Assembly: GCA_040005095.1 (NCBI GenBank)
Contig: JBDTZN010000002.1
Span: 25,331-89,330 of the forward strand
Length of the DNA: 64,000 nt
Reading direction: 5' to 3'
Origin: UBA5186 sp040005095
GTDB taxonomy: Bacteria; Actinomycetota; Thermoleophilia; Gaiellales; Gaiellaceae
The notes under the pieces are model-generated. The model saw nothing but the letters and a program-made list of their open reading frames with translations, was not told where the DNA came from and searched no databases. A program made the position numbers and the translations under genes. Positions 17,083-24,519 of this stretch are shown here, in pieces. Within the stretch, counting starts at the first letter, position 1. Each line of letters opens with the position of its first letter.

Positions 17083-17425
17083 TAACAACAGCAGCAACGG
17101 CTTCGCGCGCGACCTCGCCGAGCGCCTCGTACTCGGTGGCGTCGGCGCGCTCGCGCTCACGGCCGAGCGCGTGGACGCGCTCGTGGACTCCCTCGTCGCC
17201 CGCGGCGGGATGGAACGCGATGACGCGCGCTCGCTCGTCGACGACCTCACCGGGCGGTGGCGCAAAGAGGCCAAGCGCGCCGGGCGCGCAAGCTCGACCG
17301 CCCAGGGGCTGCTGCGGGAGCTCGGCCTCGTGACGAAGGGGGACGTGGAGGAGCTGGAGCTCCGCATCGCCCAGCTCGAGCACCGCCTGCGCCTCGTCGA
17401 GGGCGCAAAGCCGCCCGCGACCTAG
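17066..17425 (+). CDS. Phasin-like small helical protein
   Basis: 119 aa from ATG 17066, overlapping secDF by 17 nt in another frame. N-terminal N/S-rich start, then hydrophobic stretch L-V-L-G-G-V-G-A-L-A-L-T, followed by amphipathic helices (V-D-A-L-V-D-S-L-V-A-R-G) and a C-terminal coiled coil V-T-K-G-D-V-E-E-L-E-L-R-I-A-Q-L-E-H-R-L. The arrangement, including the V-x-K-x-D-V-E-x-L-x-x-R-I-x-x-L-E ending, is like the phasin/PhaI-like family of granule- or membrane-associated proteins. No polyhydroxyalkanoate synthase is present here, so a storage role is unsupported. It may travel with the downstream UbiB kinase. Confidence 0.65.
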   Translation: MAEPGSNNSSNGFARDLAERLVLGGVGALALTAERVDALVDSLVARGGMERDDARSLVDDLTGRWRKEAKRAGRASSTAQGLLRELGLVTKGDVEELELRIAQLEHRLRLVEGAKPPAT

Positions 17426-17467
17426 CCCCTGCAAAGGAGATGCGCCGGTCGTGTCACACTTTGTGGC

Positions 17468-19123
17468 ATGGCTCAACCGCGGACGAAGACGCGCAACTTC
17501 GGCAGGCTCTCCGAGATCGCGCAGGTCATGGCGCGGCACGGCTTCGGCTACTTCCTCGACTCGCACCGCCCCTGGGACCGCAAGCAGGCGCTCGCAGACC
17601 CAGGTACGTCCCAGCGCGGCCAGCACCTGCGGGAGATGCTCGACGAGCTCGGCCCGACGTTCGTGAAGTTCGGCCAGCTGCTCTCGACCCGCCCCGATCT
17701 CCTGCCGCCGGACATCATCGCCGAGCTGCGCGGGCTACAGGACGACGTCCGCCCGTTCCCGTTCGAGCAGGCCGAGCAGGTGATCGAGGCCGACCTTGGA
17801 CTCACCGTCGAGCAGCTCTTCCTCGAGTTCGAGGAGCGCCCGATCGCCGCCGCGTCGATCGGCCAGGTCCACCGCGCGATCCTCCCGAACGGCCAGCAGG
17901 TCGCGGTCAAGGTGCAGCGCCCGGGCGCGCCGCGTCAGATCGAGGCGGACATCGCCCTCCTCTACCGAGGCGCGCGGCTCGCGAAGGACCGGATCCGCGC
18001 GCTGGATTTCATCGACGCCCCCGCCGTGATCGACGAGTTCTCCCGGTCGATTCGCCAGGAGCTCGACTACCGGCACGAGGGCCGGAACGCCGACGCCTTC
18101 TACCGCAACTTCGAGGGCAGCGAGGCGGTGTGCGTCCCGAAGGTCATCTGGAGCTACACCAGCGCGCGCGTGCTGACGCTTGAGTACCTCGACGGCGTGC
18201 AGCTCGCCGACGTGGGGGAGAGCACGCACTCGCTCGAGGAGCGTCGTGCGATCGCCTACCTCGTCTCCGAGGCCTGGATGGCGATGATCTTCCGCCACGG
18301 CTTCTTCCACGGCGACCCGCACCCCGCGAACATCCTCGTGCTCGGGCCCGGCCAGATCGGCCTCGTCGACTTCGGCCTCGCCGGCAAGCTGACGCAGGAG
18401 GACACGGCGAAGGCCACGCGCCTGTTCATCGACGCCGCCAACGAGAACGTCGACAACCTGCCCAAGCGGCTCGCCGACCTCGGCGTCGAGTACCCGAAGG
18501 AACGCGAGGAGGAGTTCAAGGCTGAGCTACGCGAGCTCTACTACCGCTACTACGGCGCCTCCCTCGCGGAGATCGATCCGCTGCAGGTCATCCGTGAGGC
18601 CTTCGCGCTCATCTACTCGATGAACCTGCACCTGCCGACGCGGTTCCTCATCCTCGACAAGGCGATCGCCACACTCGGCGGCGTCGGGGTCGACCTCTAT
18701 CCCGACTTCAACGTGTTCGAGGTCGCGCGCCCGTATGCGCGCGGGCTGCTCCTCGAGCGCTTCAAGCCGCAACGGATGGCCGCCGACCTGCGCCGGGAAG
18801 GGCTCCGCCTCGCGGAGGTCGTCTACGAGCTGCCGTACCAGATCCACGACACGCTCGAGCAGGTGCGGGACGGCCAGATCGAGGTCGGCTTCGTGCACAA
18901 GGGACTCGACGAGTTCATGCAGCGGATGATGGTCGCCTTCAACCGCCTCGTCGTCGCGCTCGTGGTGGTGGGAGGGCTGATCGGCTCGAGCCTGATCGGG
19001 ATCTTCGCGACCGGCGGCCCGCAGTTTCTCGGCGTCAACGTGCTTTCCGTGATCGGCTTCGCGCTTTCGGGCGTGCTCGGGGTCTGGCTGCTCTGGGGCG
19101 TCGTCCGCTCCGGCCGGTTGTAG
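17468..19123 (+). CDS. ABC1/AarF/UbiB family atypical protein kinase
   Basis: 551 aa from ATG 17468. Hallmarks of the UbiB family: the K-x-G-Q motif K-F-G-Q-L-L-S-T-R (residues 67-75), the Ala-rich nucleotide loop A-A-A-S-I-G-Q-V-H, the lysine in V-A-V-K-V-Q-R-P, E-L-D-Y-R-H-E-G, the catalytic H-G-D-P-H-P-A-N-I (His281) and the D-F-G Mg site. Two C-terminal membrane helices (about 490-545) anchor it. UbiB proteins are ATPases that assist synthesis or distribution of isoprenoid lipids such as quinones; the exact client here is unknown. No RBS at the usual spacing is visible; AAGGAG at 17434 is about 30 nt upstream. Confidence 0.93.
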   Translation: MAQPRTKTRNFGRLSEIAQVMARHGFGYFLDSHRPWDRKQALADPGTSQRGQHLREMLDELGPTFVKFGQLLSTRPDLLPPDIIAELRGLQDDVRPFPFEQAEQVIEADLGLTVEQLFLEFEERPIAAASIGQVHRAILPNGQQVAVKVQRPGAPRQIEADIALLYRGARLAKDRIRALDFIDAPAVIDEFSRSIRQELDYRHEGRNADAFYRNFEGSEAVCVPKVIWSYTSARVLTLEYLDGVQLADVGESTHSLEERRAIAYLVSEAWMAMIFRHGFFHGDPHPANILVLGPGQIGLVDFGLAGKLTQEDTAKATRLFIDAANENVDNLPKRLADLGVEYPKEREEEFKAELRELYYRYYGASLAEIDPLQVIREAFALIYSMNLHLPTRFLILDKAIATLGGVGVDLYPDFNVFEVARPYARGLLLERFKPQRMAADLRREGLRLAEVVYELPYQIHDTLEQVRDGQIEVGFVHKGLDEFMQRMMVAFNRLVVALVVVGGLIGSSLIGIFATGGPQFLGVNVLSVIGFALSGVLGVWLLWGVVRSGRL

Positions 19124-19191
19124 ATCGTTCGTCACGAAATCGGGCGAAAGGACATCTAGGCGGGCGTTGTCGCCGGAGCTACCTTGGCCTC

Positions 19192-19821
19192 ATGTCGGCC
19201 GCCGTACTCCTCGCCGAGACCGAGCCCGACACGCGGAGCTTCCTCGAGCGGCACCTCGTCGACGACGGATTCGAGGTCGTTGCGGGCGAGCTGGCGCACG
19301 ACGGGCGGCCGGACCTCATCCTGCTCGGCGACTCGCGCCAGGTGAGCGAATGGGCAGGCGAGGTACCGGTGATCGTGCTCGGCGGTGACCAGACCGACGT
19401 GATCGACCGGGTGCGCGCGTTCGAGCGCGGCTGCGACGACTATCTCTCCGAGCCGTTCATGTACGACGAGCTGGTGGCGCGGATTCGCGCGGTGCTCCGA
19501 CGTTCGCGACCGGCCGACCCCGCGCGCTTCGAAGCCGGGCCGATCCGCGTTGACCCCGCGACGCGCCGCGTCACGCTTGCGGGCGAGCGCGTGGAGCTGG
19601 CGGGCAAGGAGTACCAGCTCCTGCTGAAGCTGCTCTCGGAGCCGGCGCGAGTGTTCACGAAGGAAGAGCTGCTGCGCGAGGTGTGGGGTTTCCGCTCGCT
19701 CGGCCGCACGCGCACGCTCGACTCGCACGCGTCACGGCTGCGGCGGAAGCTCGGCGCGACCGGCCTCGGCCCCTTCATCGTCAACGTATGGGGCGTGGGC
19801 TACCGGCTGCTCGACGACTAG
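19192..19821 (+). CDS. Winged-helix regulator with degenerate receiver domain
   Basis: 209 aa from ATG 19192. The C-terminal OmpR-type winged helix is intact (V-E-L-A-G-K-E-Y-Q-L-L ... L-D-S-H-A-S-R-L-R-R-K-L ... V-W-G-V-G-Y-R-L-L). The N-terminal receiver keeps its fold but lacks the chemistry: the acidic pair is Glu9-Thr10, the phospho-acceptor position is Gly46 (L-I-L-L-G-D), the conserved Thr/Ser is Gly64 and the Lys is Glu87 (S-E-P-F). The domain is also about 20-25 residues shorter in the middle. No histidine kinase is adjacent. It probably binds DNA independently of phosphorylation, perhaps controlled by level, ligand or partner. Confidence 0.9.
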   Translation: MSAAVLLAETEPDTRSFLERHLVDDGFEVVAGELAHDGRPDLILLGDSRQVSEWAGEVPVIVLGGDQTDVIDRVRAFERGCDDYLSEPFMYDELVARIRAVLRRSRPADPARFEAGPIRVDPATRRVTLAGERVELAGKEYQLLLKLLSEPARVFTKEELLREVWGFRSLGRTRTLDSHASRLRRKLGATGLGPFIVNVWGVGYRLLDD

Positions 19822-19894
19822 CGCGGCGGCGGAGGAGGGCTGGCGCGCTAGGCTGTGCCGTCTCTAGACGTCGACAGAAGGGGTTCTCGCTCAG

Positions 19895-21094
19895 ATGTCA
19901 CGCAACAGGTCTTTCCTGAAGATCTTGCTGCTCGCGCTCGTCGCCGCCGCGGCGCTCAGCGCGTTCGCCGGAAGCGCCGGCGGCCGCACGAACGAGGCTC
20001 CTCGGAACAACGGCGCGCCCACCGTGAGCGACACGCAGGGTCAGCCGCTCACGGCGGTGAAGCCGGGCGACACGGTCCAGGGCAACAACGGCAGCTGGTT
20101 CTGCAATCCGCCGTATCCGGGCCTGACGACCTGCAAGTTCGACTTCCAATGGGAGCGCTGCAACGCCGGCGGCGGAAGCTGCGTCCAGGTTCCCGGCGCG
20201 ACGGCTCAGCGGTACACGACAACCCAGCAGGACGCGGGTTCGCGCTTGCGGGTGGCCGTGACGGCGACGAACTACGACTGCAACGCGCCGGGCACCGAGT
20301 GCCGGTTCGTCTCCGTCAGCGCCTATTCCGGTCAGACGCCGGTCGTCGCGAATCCGGTTGTGGTGGTTGCGAAACCGGCCTCGACCGCTCCGCCGACGAT
20401 CACCGGGATCGCATCGGAGCGCGAAGTCCTGACCGCGGCGGACGGCGCGTGGTCCGGTCCGGGCCCGATCACGACCGCGCGCCAGTGGCTGCGCTGCGAC
20501 ACCGCCGGGAACGGATGCGCGAATATCCCTGGTGCGACCGCTGCGACGTACACGGTCGCTCCCGCCGACGTCGGCCTGACCATCCGGGTGACCGCATCGG
20601 CGACGAACAGCGGCGGAACGTCGAGCGCGCTCTCCGCTCCCACGGCGGTCGTGACGCCTCTGGCGCCGCGGCCCGGGCGGACGACGCTCTCGATCGCAGA
20701 CGTCTCGCTGCCGCAGCGGCTGCTCATCGATCGCGTACTGGTGACGCCGCGGCCGATTCGGTCCCTCGCGCCCTTCGTCGTGCGCTTCCGCGTCTCCGAC
20801 ACGCGCGGCTTCCGTATCGTCGGCGCACTCGTCCAGGCGGCCAGCGTGCCGCCGGACGTCACGCGGCCCGCGGCCGAGGTGACCACGGGCCGGGACGGCT
20901 GGGCTTCGGTCACCCTCCGCCCGACCACGAAGCTCCAGCTCCGCAGGGGATCGCTCTACCTGTTCGTCCGGGCGCGGAAGCCGGGCGAAAATCTCCTCGC
21001 GGGCGTGTCGACGCGTCAGCTCGTCCGCGTTCCGGTGGCTGCACCGATCGCGGTGGCGCCGGCGACGACGAAGGCGTCAGCAGCCGGCAAGTAA
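19895..21094 (+). CDS. Secreted protein with Ig-like W-x-R-C repeats
   Basis: 399 aa from ATG 19895, with AGAAGGGG about 10 nt upstream. Signal peptide (I-L-L-L-A-L-V-A-A-A-A-L-S-A-F-A) cleaved near residue 28. Two Ig-like repeats follow: F-Q-W-E-R-C-N-A-G-G-G-S-C ... G-A-T-A-Q-R-Y ... D-A-G-S-R-L-R-V and R-Q-W-L-R-C-D-T-A-G-N-G-C ... G-A-T-A-A-T-Y ... D-V-G-L-T-I-R-V. Each has a Cys pair likely forming a disulphide. A C-terminal beta domain (about 265-375) resembles a fibronectin or carboxypeptidase-regulatory fold. The repeat type is frequent in Thermoleophilia secreted proteins. No catalytic residues seen; an adhesive or structural surface role is likely. Confidence 0.85.
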   Translation: MSRNRSFLKILLLALVAAAALSAFAGSAGGRTNEAPRNNGAPTVSDTQGQPLTAVKPGDTVQGNNGSWFCNPPYPGLTTCKFDFQWERCNAGGGSCVQVPGATAQRYTTTQQDAGSRLRVAVTATNYDCNAPGTECRFVSVSAYSGQTPVVANPVVVVAKPASTAPPTITGIASEREVLTAADGAWSGPGPITTARQWLRCDTAGNGCANIPGATAATYTVAPADVGLTIRVTASATNSGGTSSALSAPTAVVTPLAPRPGRTTLSIADVSLPQRLLIDRVLVTPRPIRSLAPFVVRFRVSDTRGFRIVGALVQAASVPPDVTRPAAEVTTGRDGWASVTLRPTTKLQLRRGSLYLFVRARKPGENLLAGVSTRQLVRVPVAAPIAVAPATTKASAAGK

Positions 21095-21103
21095 TCGAGG
21101 AAC

Positions 21104-21145
21104 GCTGCTTCGGCTCAAAGGCTGACGCCCTCGAGCCGAAGCAGC
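21104..21145. terminator. 13-bp stem hairpin between convergent genes
   Basis: GCTGCTTCGGCTC (21104-21116) and GAGCCGAAGCAGC (21133-21145) are perfect inverted repeats with a 16-nt loop. The hairpin lies just after the stop of the Ig-like protein gene, with its right arm inside the last codons of ogt. It could stop transcription from both sides. No T-run follows on either strand, so termination, if any, is not of the classical intrinsic type. Confidence 0.5.
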
Positions 21146-21672
21146 TGCTGCTTGCGATGGAGTCCTCCGCCGTAGCCGACGAGGCTCCCGTTCGCGCCCA
21201 CCACCCGGTGGCAGGGAAGGACGATGGGGAGCGGATTGCGGTTCATCACCGTGCCGACGGCGCGGGCGGCGCGAGGCGCGTCGACCTGCGCGGCCAGCGT
21301 CCCGTAGGTCGTGAGCTGCCCGTACGGCACCTGGGCGAGCTCGTGCAGGACGCGCTCGTGGAACGGCGCCACGCGCAGGTCGACGTCGAGTTCAAACTCC
21401 TGCCGGCGCTGCTCGAAGTACTCGTCGAGCTGCCTGCGGGCGTCGTCCACCGAACCCGCGACACGGAGCACGCGCAATCCGTGCGTCTTTCCCACGTTCT
21501 CGGCGAACCGCTCCGGCTCGTCGTCGAACCAGATCCGGCAGAGCCCGCGGTCGGTCGCGCCGACCAGCAGAGGGCCGACGGGTGTGTCGAGCAGGTCGTA
21601 GTGGACGTCGACGTCGCCGCTCGCGGCGGCGGCGGCGCGAAAACGGCGATCGAGTTCGTCGGAGACGGTCAT
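21115..21672 (-). CDS. ogt: Methylated-DNA-[protein]-cysteine S-methyltransferase
   Basis: 185 aa from ATG 21672. Suicide repair protein that moves the methyl group of O6-methylguanine (or O4-methylthymine) to its own Cys154 in L-P-C-H-R-V-V. Other family marks: V-P-Y-G-Q-L-T-T-Y (helix-turn-helix entry), A-R-A-V-G-T-V-M-N-R-N-P (recognition helix and Asn hinge) and G-Y-G-G-G-L-H-R-K. The N-terminal roughly 100 residues form the usual alpha/beta domain. The start codon overlaps the stop of the upstream ECF sigma factor (ATGA), so the two are translationally coupled and the sigma factor may control repair. Confidence 0.95.
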   Translation of the reverse strand: MTVSDELDRRFRAAAAASGDVDVHYDLLDTPVGPLLVGATDRGLCRIWFDDEPERFAENVGKTHGLRVLRVAGSVDDARRQLDEYFEQRRQEFELDVDLRVAPFHERVLHELAQVPYGQLTTYGTLAAQVDAPRAARAVGTVMNRNPLPIVLPCHRVVGANGSLVGYGGGLHRKQQLLRLEGVSL

Positions 21673-22136
21673 GAAAGCTCCTTTCGGCGCAGGCGCCGTA
21701 CGCCCGCTGACGCCGCCTGTCTGGCGGCATCCTCGGACGAGCCGAGGGCGAGGGCGATGTCGGAATAGGCCAGGTCGTAGCCGTAGCGCAGCACGACAGC
21801 GGCGCGCTCGGTAGGCGGCAGGCCGGCGGAGAGATGCTCCAGCTCTGCGTACGCAGGCCGACCGTCCTCATGCGTCGGCTCGGGCGGATCGGCCCGAGTC
21901 GGACGGCGCCGCAGTTCGTCGAGGGCGACGCGCCCGGCGATTGTGTACAGCCACGCGCGCAGATGGAGCCCGTGCTCGAGGCGGCCGTAGGCGCGGAGGG
22001 CCCGCAGGAAGGTTTCCTGGAACGCGTCCTCCGCCCGGTCGCGGCCGAGCTTGCGGCGTAGGAAGGCGAGGATCTCGTCGCGGTGGGCCTGGTACATGGT
22101 CTCGAAGGGCGGGATCGCTGCCACGGCGTTCATCAT
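21669..22136 (-). CDS. ECF-type RNA polymerase sigma factor
   Basis: 155 aa from the ATG-ATG at 22136; earlier in-frame starts would lie inside the dispersed repeat at 22189-22213. Region 2: F-E-T-M-Y-Q-A-H-R-D-E-I-L-A-F-L-R-R through R-A-E-D-A-F-Q-E-T-F-L-R-A and L-R-A-W-L-Y-T-I-A. Region 4: L-P-P-T-E-R-A-A-V-V-L-R-Y, then Y-S-D-I-A-L-A-L-G-S-S-E-D-A-A-R-Q. Between them is a short Asp/Pro-rich linker. No anti-sigma gene is adjacent; the partner instead is ogt, joined by a 4-nt overlap. Cytosolic regulator, perhaps responding to alkylation or general DNA damage. Confidence 0.9.
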   Translation of the reverse strand: MMNAVAAIPPFETMYQAHRDEILAFLRRKLGRDRAEDAFQETFLRALRAYGRLEHGLHLRAWLYTIAGRVALDELRRRPTRADPPEPTHEDGRPAYAELEHLSAGLPPTERAAVVLRYGYDLAYSDIALALGSSEDAARQAASAGVRRLRRKELS

Positions 22137-22188
22137 GCTCTGGAACGCACGGGCCGCGCATTCTGTGAGATCGAAGCGCCATGTCCCG

Positions 22189-22213
22189 TCGGGCCATGGC
22201 GCGTGCCTGGCAC
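22189..22213 (-). repeat. GTGCCAGGCACG repeat copy, minus orientation
   Basis: Core GTGCCWGGCAC at 22203-22213. Read on the minus strand, the core plus its right flank is identical over 25 bases to the copy at 5596-5620. It lies between the divergent ECF sigma gene and the PfkB kinase gene. CATGTCCC occurs about 10 nt to its left. Confidence 0.75.
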
Positions 22214-22284
22214 TTGCCATGTTGGACACGGCCGCCGTGCGGGCCGGCTCGCGGAGCCTCGCTTGGATCGGACAGACTGGCTGG

Positions 22285-23070
22285 GTGCGGATCGCCGTCG
22301 TCGGACATGTCGAGTGGGTCGAGTTTGCGCGCGTCGAGCGGATGCCGCCGGCTGGTGAGATCGCGCATGCGTACGACGGTTGGGAGGAGCCCGGGGGCGG
22401 AGGCGCGGTCGCTGCGGTCGAGCTCGCGCGGCTCGGTGCGAGCGTCGAGTTCTTCACTGCTCTCGGCGGCGACGACGTCGGCCGTCGCGCGGAGGAGCGG
22501 CTGACGGCGCTGGGCGTGCAGGTGCACGTTCAGCGCCGTGACGAGCCCACGCGCCGCGCGCTCACGCTCGTCGATCCGAGCGGCGAGCGGACGATCATTA
22601 CGCTCGGCGAGAAGCTCCGCCCGGCCGGGCCCCTGCCCCTCGGCGCGTTCGCCGGCGTCGACTTCGTCAGCGGGGACGTCGCCGCACTGAGATCGGCACG
22701 GGAGGCGCCCGTCGTGGTAGCGACCGCGAGGGAGCTCGCCATCCTGCGCGACGCAAGCGTTCGCCTCGACGCGCTGATCGGGAGCGGGAGCGACGCAGGG
22801 GAGCGGTACGCGCCGGGCGACCTCGATCCGCCTCCGAACCTCGTCGTCACGACTGCCGGGGCACGCGGCGGAACGGTGGAGCCGGGGGGTCTCACGTTCG
22901 AGGCCGCGCCGCTCCCCGGCCCCCAGGCGGACACGTACGGCTGCGGCGATTGCTTCGCTGCCGCCTTCACGTTCGCGCTCGCGGAGGGCGCCCAGCTCCT
23001 CGACGCGCTTGCTCTTGCCGTCACGAGTGGCGCGGCCGCCCTGGCCCGCCGCGGGGCGCACGGCGCGTAA
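22285..23070 (+). CDS. PfkB-family carbohydrate kinase
   Basis: 261 aa from GTG 22285 (V-R-I-A-V-V-G-H-V-E); upstream frame passes through the repeat. Ribokinase/PfkB fold: N-terminal G-G-G-G-A-V-A-A-V-E-L-A-R-L-G and F-F-T-A-L-G-G-D-D-V-G signature 1, and C-terminal D-T-Y-G-C-G-D-C-F-A-A-A-F as signature 2, where the catalytic Asp is in G-C-G-D rather than the usual G-A-G-D. Phosphorylates a sugar or nucleoside with ATP; the substrate is unknown. Shorter than typical ribokinase (about 300). Lies immediately before the mraZ promoter region and reads toward the dcw cluster, so run-through is possible. Confidence 0.88.
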   Translation: MRIAVVGHVEWVEFARVERMPPAGEIAHAYDGWEEPGGGGAVAAVELARLGASVEFFTALGGDDVGRRAEERLTALGVQVHVQRRDEPTRRALTLVDPSGERTIITLGEKLRPAGPLPLGAFAGVDFVSGDVAALRSAREAPVVVATARELAILRDASVRLDALIGSGSDAGERYAPGDLDPPPNLVVTTAGARGGTVEPGGLTFEAAPLPGPQADTYGCGDCFAAAFTFALAEGAQLLDALALAVTSGAAALARRGAHGA

Positions 23071-23099
23071 CCCCGCAACCCCTTTGTGGGAGCCAGGTG

Positions 23100-23142
23100 T
23101 TGCGTTGTGGGGGCAAGTGGGCTAAAGTGGGGCGAAGTGGAA
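23100..23142 (+). promoter_or_regulatory. MraZ operator overlapping a candidate promoter of the dcw cluster
   Basis: Four TGGNN repeats start at 23108, 23118, 23128 and 23138 (TGGGG, TGGGC, TGGGG, TGGAA), each separated by 5 nt, giving an exact 10-bp period. This matches the known MraZ-binding box of TGGGN direct repeats with 5-nt spacers. A candidate sigma70-type promoter TTGCGT (23100-23105), 17 nt, TAAAGT (23123-23128) overlaps the repeats, so MraZ bound here would compete with RNA polymerase. A further isolated TGGGA is at 23087. The mraZ start codon is 21 nt beyond the last repeat. Confidence 0.85.
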
Positions 23143-23162
23143 GCCGATAGAGAGCCCCGACC

Positions 23163-23597
23163 ATGCTGCTCGGCGAATACGAACACACCATCGACGACAA
23201 GAACCGTCTCACGCTTCCGGCCAAGTTCCGGGACGCGTTCGCGAGCGGCGTCGTCCTTACCCGCGGCTTCGACGGGTGCCTCAACGTGTTCGGGCCCGAT
23301 GAGTGGAACCATCTCGTCGAGACCCGTCTGGCCGGCCTCGACCCGCTTAGCCGCGAGGGCCGCGTGATGCACCGGTACTACTTCGCCGGAGCCGCGCACG
23401 CCGAGCTGGACAAGCAGGGTCGCGTGCCGATCCCGGCGCCACTCGCCGCAAGTGCCGGGCTCGAGCGCGACGTCGTCGTCGCCGGCGTCTTCGACCACCT
23501 GGAGATCTGGGATCGCGCGAACTGGCGCGAGCACCTCAAGGAAGTGGAAGGGAGTGCGGAGCATGTTGCCGAACGCCTTGCAGCCAAGCGCGACTGA
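23163..23597 (+). CDS. mraZ: Transcriptional regulator MraZ
   Basis: 144 aa from ATG 23163. Two SpoVT/AbrB-like half-domains: L-L-G-E-Y-E-H-T-I-D-D-K-N-R-L-T-L-P-A-K at the N-terminus and A-E-L-D-K-Q-G-R-V-P-I-P at about residues 79-90, each with the D-K-x-x-R-x-x-x-P signature. Forms a ring-shaped oligomer that binds the TGGGN repeats seen upstream and represses its own dcw operon. First gene of the cluster; its last 35 nt overlap rsmH. Confidence 0.97.
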   Translation: MLLGEYEHTIDDKNRLTLPAKFRDAFASGVVLTRGFDGCLNVFGPDEWNHLVETRLAGLDPLSREGRVMHRYYFAGAAHAELDKQGRVPIPAPLAASAGLERDVVVAGVFDHLEIWDRANWREHLKEVEGSAEHVAERLAAKRD

Positions 23598-24519
23598 TCA
23601 CGTCCCCGTCCTCGCCGAGGAGGTGCGGGAGGCGCTCGCGGTGCAGCCCGGCAATACCGTCATCGATGCCACGTTCGGCGCCGGCGGCCATGCGAGCCTG
23701 CTCGCAGCGGACATGCACGGCCGCGGACGCTTCATCGCGATCGACCGCGACCCGACTGTCAAGCCCTACTTCGACCGCTTCACGCGGACGACGGGCCTGC
23801 AGGCGCGCCTGCTCCGAGGCGACTTCGCGCTCGTCCTCGAGCAGCTCGCGGACAACGGCGTCGAGGCGGACGCGATCCTGCTCGACCTCGGCGTCTCGAG
23901 CATGCAGCTCGACCGGCCTGAGCGCGGCTTCTCGTACGCGGCTGACGCGCCGCTCGACATGCGCATGGATCCCTCCGCCGAGATCTCCGCCCGCGAGCTC
24001 GTCAACGACTCGAGCGAGCGCGACCTTCAGACGATCTTCCGCCGCTACGGGGAGGAGCGCTACGCGCGCCAGATCGCGAAGGCGATCGTCCGGCGCCGTA
24101 CCAAGGAGCCTTTCGAGCGCACGTCGGACCTCGTCGAGACGATCAGGGCCGCGATCCCTGCGCCGGCGCGATTCGGGGAGGGTCACCCGGCGAAGCGCGT
24201 CTTCCAGGCGCTGCGTATCGCCGTCAACGACGAGCTGGGAGCCCTCGAGGTCGCGCTGCCGGCCGCGTTTTCGATGCTGCGGCCGGGCGGACGGCTCGCC
24301 GTGATCAGCTTCCACTCGCTCGAGGACCGCATCGTCAAGCAATTCCTTCGGGAGGAGGAGCGCGGCTGCGTCTGCCCGCCCGACTTCCCGGTCTGCGTTT
24401 GCGGGCGCGAGCCCAAGCTGCGTGCCCTCAACCGCCGGCCGATCAAGGCGGGGGCCGCGGAGATCGCCGCGAATCCGCGCTCAGCGTCGGGCCGACTCAG
24501 AGCGGCGGTGAAGTCATAG
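23563..24519 (+). CDS. rsmH: 16S rRNA (cytosine-1402-N4)-methyltransferase
   Basis: 318 aa from ATG 23563, inside the end of mraZ. SAM-dependent enzyme methylating C1402 of 16S rRNA. Marks: H-V-P-V-L-A-E-E-V (N-terminus), D-A-T-F-G-A-G-G-H (SAM loop), L-L-D-L-G-V-S-S-M-Q-L-D, R-G-F-S-Y, P-L-D-M-R-M-D, and the C-terminal I-S-F-H-S-L-E-D-R-I-V-K. A Cys-rich stretch C-V-C-P-P-D-F-P-V-C-V-C-G follows, also usual in this family. Second gene of the dcw cluster in nearly all bacteria that have one. Confidence 0.97.
   Translation: MLPNALQPSATDHVPVLAEEVREALAVQPGNTVIDATFGAGGHASLLAADMHGRGRFIAIDRDPTVKPYFDRFTRTTGLQARLLRGDFALVLEQLADNGVEADAILLDLGVSSMQLDRPERGFSYAADAPLDMRMDPSAEISARELVNDSSERDLQTIFRRYGEERYARQIAKAIVRRRTKEPFERTSDLVETIRAAIPAPARFGEGHPAKRVFQALRIAVNDELGALEVALPAAFSMLRPGGRLAVISFHSLEDRIVKQFLREEERGCVCPPDFPVCVCGREPKLRALNRRPIKAGAAEIAANPRSASGRLRAAVKS

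Noticed and set aside
13891..17367. 1158-codon open frame on the minus strand opposite secDF
   Set aside because: Composition is Arg/Asp/Glu-rich antisense of a high-GC gene with no domain; secDF on the plus strand is unmistakable. Similar long frames opposite ftsI/murE (24871-27885) and the aldehyde dehydrogenase (2045-3403) were dropped for the same reason.
21669..22457. Extended N-terminus of the ECF sigma factor to 22457
   Set aside because: The added 107 residues are antisense of the kinase gene and the dispersed repeat, with no sigma homology.
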